From an uncultured Nocardioides sp. (GTDB lineage: Bacteria > Actinomycetota > Actinomycetes > Propionibacteriales > Nocardioidaceae), in NCBI GenBank assembly GCA_902805885.1, contig CADCUM010000036.1:1-44294 (forward strand): a stretch of DNA of 44,294 bases, given 5' to 3'. The first letter of the stretch is position 1; every line of letters starts with the position of its first letter. Shown here piece after piece: positions 15,722-21,912 of the stretch. Both the position numbers and the translations under genes were made by a program. A model generated the notes under the pieces. The model was not told the origin of the DNA and made no database searches. It saw only the letters and a program-made list of their open reading frames with translations.

Positions 15722-17299
15722 GTGTCCCAGCACGGTCGAAAGTTGCTTCCTGCAGAGGTGCTCGCGCACCCCTCCATCGCGGGTCTCCTCGAGCGAGGAA
15801 CCCCCACCGGCACGGTGACCCCGGACGAGGTGCGCCGGGCGAGCGACGAGGCCGGAGTGGAGCCGCGTCACCTCAAGGCGCTGCTGACGCACCTCAGCGG
15901 CCTCGGCATCGGCGTGGTCGTCGACGCGGCGACCTCGCGGTCGGTCGCGGCGGCCAGCCCGCGGAAGGCGACCACCGCCACCGCCAAGAAGGCGCCGGCG
16001 AAGAAGGCCGCCCCCAAGGCAGCGGAGGCACAGGCCGACGGCGCCGACACCGAGCCGGCCGCGAAGACCACTGCCGCCAAGGGCGCTCCCGTCAAGGCCA
16101 CGGCCTCGAAGACCGCAGCGAAGACCACCGCGGCCAAGAGCACCGCGAAGAAGGCGGCGGCCGCCGAAACCGATGACGCAGCGGTCGCGGGCACCCCCGT
16201 CGACCTCGGGGACGTCGAGCCGGTCGTGGTCGGCCCCGACGGCAACAAGATCCTCCCCGACCTGCCCGACGAGCTCTTCGAGAAGGAGGTCGCGGTCGAC
16301 CCCACCATCAAGGAGGACGAGAAGCAGGCCTTCACCGTCTCGGACGCCGACGAGTCCGGTGAGCCGGAGCAGCAGGTCATGGTGGCCGGCGCGACCGCCG
16401 ACCCCGTCAAGGACTACCTCAAGCAGATCGGCAAGGTGCCCCTCCTCAACGCGGAGATGGAGGTCGAGCTCGCCAAGAGGATCGAGGCCGGCCTCTTCTC
16501 GGAGGAGAAGCTCGCCAAGGGCGGGCGCATCAGCCCGAAGATGCTCGAGGAGCTCGAGTGGATCGCGGAGGACGGTCGCCGCGCCAAGAACCATCTCCTC
16601 GAGGCCAACCTCCGTCTGGTCGTCTCGCTCGCCAAGCGCTACACCGGCCGCGGCATGCTGTTCCTCGACCTGATCCAGGAGGGCAACCTCGGCCTCATCC
16701 GTGCGGTCGAGAAGTTCGACTACACCAAGGGCTACAAGTTCTCGACGTACGCCACGTGGTGGATCCGGCAGGCGATCACCCGCGCGATGGCCGACCAGGC
16801 GCGCACGATCCGCATCCCCGTGCACATGGTCGAGGTCATCAACAAGCTCGCCCGGGTGCAGCGCCAGATGCTCCAGGACCTGGGCCGCGAGCCCACTCCG
16901 GAGGAGCTGGCCAAGGAGCTCGACATGACCCCGGAGAAGGTCATCGAGGTCCAGAAGTACGGACGTGAGCCGATCTCGCTGCACACCCCGCTCGGCGAGG
17001 ACGGGGACTCGGAGTTCGGTGACCTCATCGAGGACTCCGAGGCGATCGTGCCTGCCGACGCCGTCTCGTTCACGCTGCTCCAGGAGCAGCTGCACGCCGT
17101 CCTCGACACGCTCTCCGAGCGTGAGGCGGGCGTGGTGTCGATGCGCTTCGGCCTCACCGACGGGCAGCCCAAGACCCTGGACGAGATCGGCAAGGTCTAC
17201 GGCGTGACGCGCGAGCGGATCCGGCAGATCGAGTCGAAGACCATGTCCAAGCTGCGTCACCCCAGCCGCTCGCAGGTCCTGCGCGACTACCTCGACTGA
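15722..17299 (+). CDS. hrdB: Primary RNA polymerase sigma factor (RpoD/HrdB/SigA)
   Basis: 525 residues. A region 1.1-like block (residues 1-75) is followed by a Lys/Ala-rich disordered segment (about 79-150, repeats of AAK and KKA) and an acidic part. Region 1.2 is [25 protein letters not shown], region 2 has [22 protein letters not shown] and [20 protein letters not shown], region 3 [19 protein letters not shown], and region 4 [22 protein letters not shown], ending in LRDYLD. This is the housekeeping sigma factor that reads -10/-35 promoters. GTG 15722 is chosen because GAGAGGTG lies just before it and [13 protein letters not shown] is the expected first strand. The histone-H1-like composition of the linker is typical of actinomycete HrdB. 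Confidence 0.97.
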   Translation: MSQHGRKLLPAEVLAHPSIAGLLERGTPTGTVTPDEVRRASDEAGVEPRHLKALLTHLSGLGIGVVVDAATSRSVAAASPRKATTATAKKAPAKKAAPKAAEAQADGADTEPAAKTTAAKGAPVKATASKTAAKTTAAKSTAKKAAAAETDDAAVAGTPVDLGDVEPVVVGPDGNKILPDLPDELFEKEVAVDPTIKEDEKQAFTVSDADESGEPEQQVMVAGATADPVKDYLKQIGKVPLLNAEMEVELAKRIEAGLFSEEKLAKGGRISPKMLEELEWIAEDGRRAKNHLLEANLRLVVSLAKRYTGRGMLFLDLIQEGNLGLIRAVEKFDYTKGYKFSTYATWWIRQAITRAMADQARTIRIPVHMVEVINKLARVQRQMLQDLGREPTPEELAKELDMTPEKVIEVQKYGREPISLHTPLGEDGDSEFGDLIEDSEAIVPADAVSFTLLQEQLHAVLDTLSEREAGVVSMRFGLTDGQPKTLDEIGKVYGVTRERIRQIESKTMSKLRHPSRSQVLRDYLD

Positions 17300-17366
17300 G
17301 GCGTCAGGGGGCCGAACGCTTCCTCAGCAGGTCAGAGACGGTTCCGGGGCCCGTCGGGACGACTCG

Positions 17367-17588
17367 CTACTCCGCACGACGTCCAGGCCAGACATCACGG
17401 GGGAGCGGCAGCCTCGACAGCCCGGTCCCGACAGCGCGTCGTCCCGAGTCCGTGGTCTGGCGCGGGGCCACCAGGACCACGAGGGGACCGCGGTGACTCT
17501 CGTAGATGACGGTCACTGGTACGACGTCGTGGAGGTCGGTTGTCGCCATCACCTCGACATGGTGCACCTGTCCCGTGCCGAGACTCAT
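17367..17588 (-). CDS. Possible small hypothetical protein (73 aa)
   Basis: The frame reads MSLGTGQVHHVEVMATTDLH, then DVVPVTVIYESHRGPLVVLV and a basic tail. It has a strand-like hydrophobic centre but no recognisable domain, ribosome binding site or promoter. About three quarters of its third codon positions are G or C, below the genes around it. The opposite strand also holds coding-like pieces (EELRAVVAYLARHPG, 17621-17665), so this could be decayed sequence. Treat as tentative. Confidence 0.3.
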   Translation of the reverse strand: MSLGTGQVHHVEVMATTDLHDVVPVTVIYESHRGPLVVLVAPRQTTDSGRRAVGTGLSRLPLPRDVWPGRRAE

Positions 17589-17725
17589 CGGCGGCTCGGT
17601 CGACTGAGCACACCCGCGGCGAGGAACTGCGCGCCGTGGTGGCGTACCTCGCCAGGCATCCGGGTACCGCGTCGGAAGCCGGTTGGAGCCACTCGACCGT
17701 GCCCAGTGCAACCGAGGGACCACTC

Positions 17726-17848
17726 ATGCGGAACCCGAAACCGAAGTTGTCAGTGCGCGCGGATGTGGGACCCGACGAGTCATCCGGCCTTGCGCTGATC
17801 TTGGTGGTGCTCATAGTTCTCGCACTCGTAGTCGCACTGACTGCATAG
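17726..17848 (+). CDS. Very small membrane protein (40 aa)
   Basis: MRNPKPKLSVRADVGPDESS is a polar, basic N-terminus, followed by one transmembrane helix (GLALILVVLIVLALVVALTA) at the extreme C-terminus, so it would be tail-anchored. GAGGGA at 17714-17719 is a good ribosome binding site 6 nt before ATG. Base composition is clearly less GC-rich than the core genes and rare codons (ATA, TTG, GTA) are used, suggesting acquired DNA. The same frame is open upstream to 17540, where EELRAVVAYLARHPG looks protein-like, so a longer or fused gene cannot be excluded. Function unknown. Confidence 0.5.
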   Translation: MRNPKPKLSVRADVGPDESSGLALILVVLIVLALVVALTA

Positions 17849-17914
17849 GTCAGCGATGGCGACGGCACCGTGCCCTAGGGCCTGAAGTCGGGGTCGAGTG
17901 GGTATTGACTCCGC

Positions 17915-18103
17915 ATGGACGTGAGTCACAAGGGCACATCAGGCCGCGAGCAGGCGTTCCCCCGTAGCGCCTTCCTCGCGTACCACTCCGTCATCGCGCA
18001 TAGATCCGTGGACCCGACCGAAGGTGCGGACCCGGAGGAGCGGATCACCTGGAAGCAGTGGGAGGCCGAGTGCCCTCTCGACCCAACCGACCACGACGCC
18101 TGA
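17915..18103 (+). CDS. Hypothetical protein (62 aa)
   Basis: The protein begins MDVSHKGTSGREQAFPRSAF and ends with the acidic ADPEERITWKQWEAECPLD and PTDHDA. It is soluble, with two Trp close to the C-terminus and no signal. I do not recognise it. No good ribosome binding site precedes ATG 17915. A strong hairpin with a short T-tract follows 14 nt after the stop, which supports the reading as the end of a transcription unit. Codon use is less GC-biased than in neighbouring core genes, in line with the whole 17.3-19.4 kb stretch. Confidence 0.5.
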   Translation: MDVSHKGTSGREQAFPRSAFLAYHSVIAHRSVDPTEGADPEERITWKQWEAECPLDPTDHDA

Positions 18104-18116
18104 CTCAGGTCAGAAC

Positions 18117-18142
18117 CGCCCACGGACCCGAGTCCGTGGGCG
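18117..18142 (+). terminator. Intrinsic terminator, hairpin repeat copy A
   Basis: CGCCCACGGAC (18117-18127) pairs perfectly with GTCCGTGGGCG (18132-18142) around CCGA, followed by TTTCT. A near-identical element recurs at 19254-19288. Confidence 0.8.
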
Positions 18143-18183
18143 TTTCTGTGGTGTCGCAGGTACGTCCGGGCAGGCCCCGGTGC

Positions 18184-18341
18184 TCATGCCCTCATCGCAT
18201 CGAGCTGGCGCTCGAGGTCGGGCCAGCATGGCGTACCCCTGCTCGTGGGTGAGGGGCCCTGGCATCGCGACGACCGCGGAAGCCGGCGCGGGTCAGCTCG
18301 TCGCGGATGACGGGTGCCCAGTTGGTTCCGGTGGTCTGCAT
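18184..18341 (-). pseudogene. Frameshifted small-gene remnant
   Basis: From ATG 18341, with AGGGGA 7 nt before it, the minus strand reads MQTTGTNWAPVIRDELTRAG and FRGRRD. It then loses sense in that frame (stop at 18192-18194, 49 residues). A second frame continues with MPGPLTHEQGYAMLA and a third with DLERQLDAMRA and a stop at 18184-18186. Joined, the pieces would give a plausible helical protein of about 50 residues, so two small indels probably broke a real gene. The family is not recognised. If translation simply follows the first frame, the product is the 49-residue version. Confidence 0.4.
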
Positions 18342-18387
18342 GTGAGTCCCCTCAGTCGGGGATATCCCGCCCCTCAGCGCTTCTGAC

Positions 18388-18416
18388 CTGCACAGTCGCG
18401 CCCTGTGTCTGCACAG
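18388..18416. repeat. CTGCACAG direct repeats with interleaved CTGTG
   Basis: CTGCACAG occurs at 18388-18395 and 18409-18416, exactly 21 bp (two turns) apart. CTGTG at 18403-18407 makes inverted pairs with the CACAG of both copies. This looks like a protein-binding cluster. A 10-bp palindrome GGGATATCCC lies at 18359-18368. Confidence 0.55.
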
Positions 18417-18433
18417 CGTTCATGCGTCCTCGC

Positions 18434-18555
18434 GCGCGACGTCCTTGGTGAGCGTCCGCGGCTGCCGTGCGTGCCGCGAGGATCAGCTCCGATGCCGGAA
18501 GCATCGGAGCGAAAAGCGCTGCACGCACATCGTTCCTCGAGACCGGACGTCGCGC
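18434..18555. repeat. Three-tier nested inverted repeat, 122-nt imperfect stem-loop
   Basis: Three perfect arm pairs share one centre: GCGCGACGTCC (18434-18444) with GGACGTCGCGC (18545-18555), GTGCGTGC (18467-18474) with GCACGCAC (18521-18528), and GCTCCGATGC (18486-18495) with GCATCGGAGC (18501-18510) around the loop CGGAA. GGT/ACC, GAG/CTC and GCG/CGC add short intermediate pairs, about 38 in all. It is non-coding on both strands as far as I can see. It may be a structured RNA, a cruciform-type recognition site, or a short non-autonomous element. Confidence 0.7.
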
Positions 18556-19217
18556 TTGACCGGTGTCGTGCCTCGTTCTCCGTTGCCCTCATCTCCAGCC
18601 TTCTGGGCCGTCCCGGCCGTCCCTCTCGTTCGCGCTCCGCGTCGCGATCATCGGGTGGGGGGAGCTCACCCGGTCGCCTGACCTGCCGTCCCGGGGACGG
18701 CGGTCCGTCGGTCCGATGAGAGGCGGCGGGAGTCGTGGCCGGCACCGGTCCGCCGGATGGTGGCGGTGCCGCTCGTCCTGAGCGGTCTCGCACCGGTCCT
18801 GCGGCCGCGACGGGGTCGCCGAGGCGCGGCCCACCGGCCGGCTCCCTCGAGCGTCTGGAGCTGGGTGGTCCATACAGCTGCCCGCCGCGGATCGGACGCT
18901 AGTAGCGTCGCTGGGAGGTCGCCCCCGGGTCCGGCCCCCTGTGCCGGATCCGCGGGCCACCGCGGGGGAGCAGGCGACCGCCGCGTGGGAGCCGGCTGCG
19001 GTCCCGGGCACGGAGCATCAAGACTGACCGAAGATCTCCCCAAGCCACGGGCGGCGACCGGAAACCGTCGTAGCGTCGTCGTCGCGGTGGCGCCGAGCCC
19101 GGCAGGATGTGGGTGAGGCCCGTCTCGGCGGACTCCCACGTGGGGAGGGCGTCCTCCGGTCAGCCGCCGTGACAGGTGCCAGCGAGCGCTGGGGGGTGCG
19201 ACGTCCGGCCCAGGTGT
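18556..19217. other. Gene-free stretch with further hairpins
   Basis: No frame here shows the GC-ending codon pattern of the neighbours, and the open frames read as Arg/Gly/Pro-rich shadows. It holds GCCGTCC/GGACGGC (18685-18691 and 18695-18701), a bulged hairpin GGCACCG...CGGTGCC (18741-18747 with 18764-18770, inner CCGCC/GGTGG), a direct repeat GCACCGGTCC (18743-18752 and 18790-18799), and the palindrome GACGCTA-G-TAGCGTC (18895-18909). No start, promoter or RNA family is recognised. Confidence 0.5.
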
Positions 19218-19247
19218 TTGAATGCTTGAGCACTCAGGACGTATGCT
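19218..19247 (+). promoter_or_regulatory. Promoter reading into hairpin copy B
   Basis: TTGAAT (19218-19223), 18-bp spacer, TATGCT (19242-19247). The spacer holds part of an imperfect inverted repeat, TGAATG-CTTGAG-CACTCA (19219-19236). Expected start is about 19254, the first base of the hairpin element. Confidence 0.6.
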
Positions 19248-19254
19248 GGTACCG

Positions 19255-19286
19255 AACCGCCCACGGACCCGAGACCGTGGGCGGTT
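19255..19286 (+). terminator. Hairpin repeat copy B, at the probable 5' end of a transcript
   Basis: AACCGCCCACGG (19255-19266) pairs with CCGTGGGCGGTT (19275-19286) around an 8-nt loop, followed by CTTC. It differs from copy A (18113-18147) at two positions over 35 nt. It could stop short transcripts (attenuator) or cap the mRNA of the next gene. Confidence 0.6.
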
Positions 19287-19340
19287 CTTCATGTCCGACA
19301 TCCGTTGGGGTGCTGGCGATGCGGGACCGGGCTGTGCGAC

Positions 19341-19358
19341 GGTGGAGAGGTCTCCACC
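19341..19358. promoter_or_regulatory. Perfect palindrome upstream of the secreted protein gene
   Basis: GGTGGAGA-GG-TCTCCACC has 8-bp arms and a 2-bp centre, about 30 bp before ATG 19390. It may be an operator or a 5' leader hairpin. Confidence 0.45.
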
Positions 19359-19389
19359 CTGTGCACGCACACGACCCGAGGAGTCCCAG

Positions 19390-19935
19390 ATGAAGCGTTC
19401 GCTCACCGGTGGCACCGCCGCCGCCGTCCTCGCCGCGACGGCGACCGCCCCGCCCGCCCACGCCGAGTACTACAGCGTCGACGACCCGGCCGACGCCGAG
19501 TCGTCTCTCACCGACGTCTACAACGCGCGCGTCCGGCACGGCGCGGACGAGGTGAGCGTGGTGGTGGCCTTCGCGGACCTGCGGCGAAGCAGTGCAGCTG
19601 CCGTGAGCATCTACTTCGACACCGTGAAGAGCCGACGGGGCCCGGAGTACGTCCTGACCAGCGGCCTGGGCGACGGCACCGACTACGTCCTTCGCGAGGC
19701 GGTCCGGTGGCGGGGTCGCGGAGAGCACGTGGACTGTGACTACCGCGCGCGGCCCAAGTGGGCGCGGGACAAGTTCCGCACCGTGCTCTCGCGCGCCTGC
19801 TTCGGGGACCCGGAGGAGATCGAGGAGATCCGCGCCTCCGTCAAGATGGGCGACGTCGCGGACGGCTCGCAGCCGGTCATCGACTGGGTGCCGGGACGCC
19901 GGATGTGGAGCACCTGGCTGGGTCGCGGAGCCTGA
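19390..19935 (+). CDS. Secreted hypothetical protein (181 aa)
   Basis: The first 25 residues (MKRSLTGGTAAAVLAATATA, then PPAHA) are a Sec signal peptide with a likely cut before EYYSVDDP. The mature part looks like a beta-rich exported domain: TDVYNARVRHGADEVSVVVA, then VSIYFDTVKSRRGPEYVLTS, an R-rich middle and CDYRARPKWARDKFRTVLSR. Two Cys (in VDCDYRA and RACFGD) could form one disulfide. WVPGRRMWSTWLGRGA ends the protein. A GAGGAG ribosome binding site lies before ATG 19390. No family name is recognised; similar small exported proteins are common in actinomycetes. Upstream leader: promoter, hairpin copy B and a palindrome. Confidence 0.8.
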   Translation: MKRSLTGGTAAAVLAATATAPPAHAEYYSVDDPADAESSLTDVYNARVRHGADEVSVVVAFADLRRSSAAAVSIYFDTVKSRRGPEYVLTSGLGDGTDYVLREAVRWRGRGEHVDCDYRARPKWARDKFRTVLSRACFGDPEEIEEIRASVKMGDVADGSQPVIDWVPGRRMWSTWLGRGA

Positions 19936-19968
19936 CCTGCGGACCTGTCCCCACCGGCTGACCAGCGG

Positions 19969-20796
19969 TCAGCCGGCCGCGACGAGCGCGACCGCGACCA
20001 AGCAGAGCGCGAGGCCGACCGCCTGCGAACGGTGGATGCGCTCGCGGAGGAGCGTGGCCGCCAGCAGGACGGTGACGGCGGGGTAGAGCGAGGTGACGAC
20101 GGACGCGATCGCCAGCAGACCGCTCTGGGTGGCCAGCAGGAACGCGACGACGGCAGCGATCGCCAGGACGCCGGACAGCACGCCCCAGGCCTGACGCCGT
20201 TCGTACGGGCGCCAGCGCCCGCCCAGCAGGGTCGCCGTCGCCGCCACGGCGACGGCGCCCACGGCCTGGGCGACGGCGAGGGGCCAGAACCCGGCCTCCT
20301 CCGGCACCTGCCCGGTGGCAGCGAAGAGGACGCCGAAGCCGACGCCGGCCAGCGCGCCGTCCACCAGCCCGGCCGCCAGGTCACCCCCCTCGCCGGGCTC
20401 GCGGCTGACCAGCCAGATCCCGGGCACGGCGGCCCCCAGGCCCAGCCACACCAGCAGGTCGGGGCGCTCGCCCCCGGCGACCCCGACTGCCACGGGGAGC
20501 AGGGCCGCGCCGACGGCCGAGACCGGTGCCACCACACCCATCCGACCCGCGGCCAGGCCGCGGTAGAGGAAGGCGCCTCCCGCGCCGGCGCCCACCCCGG
20601 CGAGGGCGCCCCACCACAGGTCGGTGCCGGTCGGGTCGCCGGGCAGGACCAGCGCCAGCGCGACGGCGCCCGCCAGGGCGGCCAGGGCGGCGACGAAGGC
20701 GACGGCCCAGGCCGACGTACGGCGTGAGACCAAGCCACCGACGTAGTCGGAGACGCCGTACGCCACGGCCGCGAGGAGGGAGAGGAGGACGACCAT
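19969..20796 (-). CDS. EamA/DMT-family transporter
   Basis: 275 residues with ten predicted hydrophobic helices in two five-helix halves, the drug/metabolite transporter layout. MVVLLSLLAAVAYGVSDYVG opens the first EamA repeat and LAAGLVDGALAGVGFGVLFA the second; SLYPAVTVLLAATLLRERIH is the typical last-but-one helix motif. Its substrate is unknown. ATG 20796 shares a base with the stop of the DUF456 gene (TGATG), so the two are co-translated. It is convergent with the secreted protein gene, 33 bp apart. Confidence 0.9.
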   Translation of the reverse strand: MVVLLSLLAAVAYGVSDYVGGLVSRRTSAWAVAFVAALAALAGAVALALVLPGDPTGTDLWWGALAGVGAGAGGAFLYRGLAAGRMGVVAPVSAVGAALLPVAVGVAGGERPDLLVWLGLGAAVPGIWLVSREPGEGGDLAAGLVDGALAGVGFGVLFAATGQVPEEAGFWPLAVAQAVGAVAVAATATLLGGRWRPYERRQAWGVLSGVLAIAAVVAFLLATQSGLLAIASVVTSLYPAVTVLLAATLLRERIHRSQAVGLALCLVAVALVAAG

Positions 20797-21272
20797 CAGG
20801 TGATCGCGACGCCGACGACCCAGGTCACGGCCGCCAGGCAGGCGGCGGCGAGCTCGATGAGGATGGAGACACCGACCGCGCGGAGCGCGTGCCGCGTGGA
20901 CGGGCCGGCAGCGGCGGCCCCGACGCGACGGCGCTCGGCGAGGTAGATGCCGCCGACGAAGCCGATGAACAGTCCCACGACCGGGATGACGAAGAAGCCC
21001 ACGAAGCCGAGCAGCGCTCCCGCCCAGAGGGTCGCCGACGGCACGCCCGAGGCCTTGAGCCGGCGCCCCGGGACGACGTACTTCACGACCGTGCCGAGGA
21101 CGAGGAACGTGGTTGCGACGGCGAACACCGTCCACGCGGTGGCGGTGCCGATCTCGAGGGCCCAGACGAGCACGGCCACCAGCACCAGCAGCGTGCCCGG
21201 CAGCACGGGCAGGACGACGCCGGCGACCCCGATGGCGATGAGGACCGCGACGACGACTTCGGTGAGGCTCAC
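20796..21272 (-). CDS. DUF456 family membrane protein
   Basis: 158 residues with about four to five hydrophobic segments. VAVLIAIGVAGVVLPVLPGT carries the family's glycine/proline signature, and the second half has ASGVPSATLWAGALLGFVGF and a Gly-rich FIGFVGGIYLAERRR loop. DUF456 proteins are of unknown function. GTG 21272 has AAGGTGG 5 nt upstream. It is the first gene of a two-gene unit with the EamA transporter, whose start it overlaps by one base. Confidence 0.85.
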   Translation of the reverse strand: MSLTEVVVAVLIAIGVAGVVLPVLPGTLLVLVAVLVWALEIGTATAWTVFAVATTFLVLGTVVKYVVPGRRLKASGVPSATLWAGALLGFVGFFVIPVVGLFIGFVGGIYLAERRRVGAAAAGPSTRHALRAVGVSILIELAAACLAAVTWVVGVAIT

Positions 21273-21314
21273 GGGCGCCACCTTCCCACGCCGTCGGTCG
21301 GCGGGGACGACAGC

Positions 21315-21339
21315 GGCCCCGGACGAGACGTCCGGGGCC
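21315..21339. terminator. Hairpin terminator after the DUF7455 gene
   Basis: GGCCCCGGACG (21315-21325) and CGTCCGGGGCC (21329-21339) form a perfect 11-bp stem with loop AGA. It lies between the DUF7455 stop and the DUF456 start on the minus strand. Confidence 0.75.
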
Positions 21340-21363
21340 GAGTCGTTGTCGTGTGGGCGGCGG

Positions 21364-21594
21364 TCAGCCCTCGCTGGTGGAGGGCGTCGGGGGGGTCCCG
21401 AGCTTGTGGGTCTCGTCGACCACCGTCGCCGCGATCTTGCGCAGCTCGTCTCCGTGCTCGCGAGCGTGGTGGGCACAGAAGAGCAGCTCACCGCCGGACT
21501 GGAGCTCGACCCGGAGGTAGGCCTGTGCACCGCAGCGGTCGCAGCGGTCCAGCGCCGTCAGGGCGGCGGGATTGGGTGCAGTTGCAGTGTTCAC
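21364..21594 (-). CDS. DUF7455-type zinc-ribbon small protein
   Basis: 76 residues. The core LDRCDRCGAQAYLRVELQSG, then GELLFCAHHAREH, has the CxxC and CxxH pairs that would bind one zinc ion, and the C-terminus DELRKIAATVVDETHKLG is helical. Small proteins of this type are widespread in actinomycetes, often beside the second topoisomerase or hrdB genes; function is not established. GTG 21594 is chosen because the protein then starts VNTATAPNPAALTALDRC, the usual length. ATG 21615 would add seven charged residues. It is divergent from parE and followed by an 11-bp hairpin. Confidence 0.85.
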   Translation of the reverse strand: MNTATAPNPAALTALDRCDRCGAQAYLRVELQSGGELLFCAHHAREHGDELRKIAATVVDETHKLGTPPTPSTSEG

Positions 21595-21615
21595 GTCGGC
21601 CTCATCTCTCTCCAT

Positions 21616-21912
21616 CGTTGTACTGGCCCAACGTAGCCCCGGAGGAAAAGATTCCCGGGGAGCGGTCCGCCAGTCGGCCGTGCCCTCGACCATGTGGTCT
21701 GCGATCAGTGTGACGTGCAGTGTTCGTTCCTGGTGCCATTTCCGGATGGGTCGTCCTGATCTTTGCCACAACGTGATGTACCCGCCGGACGCCCACCGTA
21801 GGCCTGTCGGGGGCCTGGGGGACGCAGGGCGTGCCGCGCCCGTCGTACGGCGTGTCGCGGGTAGTGTCGAGACGATCAGCATCCCCCCGGCACCCCGCAC
21901 GACAGGACAACC
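21616..21912. promoter_or_regulatory. Divergent promoter region, DUF7455 gene / parE
   Basis: This 297-bp stretch holds no gene. TACGTT on the minus strand (21630-21635) is a -10 candidate for the DUF7455 gene, and TAGTGT (21862-21867) one for parE with AGGA (21904-21907) as ribosome binding site. The middle is noticeably AT-richer and has a CCCCGG/CCGGGG hairpin near 21637-21660. Confidence 0.5.

Noticed and set aside
18486..18510. Innermost hairpin as a simple intrinsic terminator
   Set aside because: It is followed by GAAAA on the plus strand and TGATC on the minus strand, so there is no T-tract, and it is part of a larger concentric structure.
18434..18555. Integron attC site or retron RNA
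   Set aside because: No GTTRRRY/RYYYAAC core boxes, integrase or reverse transcriptase gene was found.
18666..19415. Minus-strand open frame of 249 codons in the island
   Set aside because: Its translation is Arg/Pro/Gly/Ser-rich with no motif, no ribosome binding site and random third positions.
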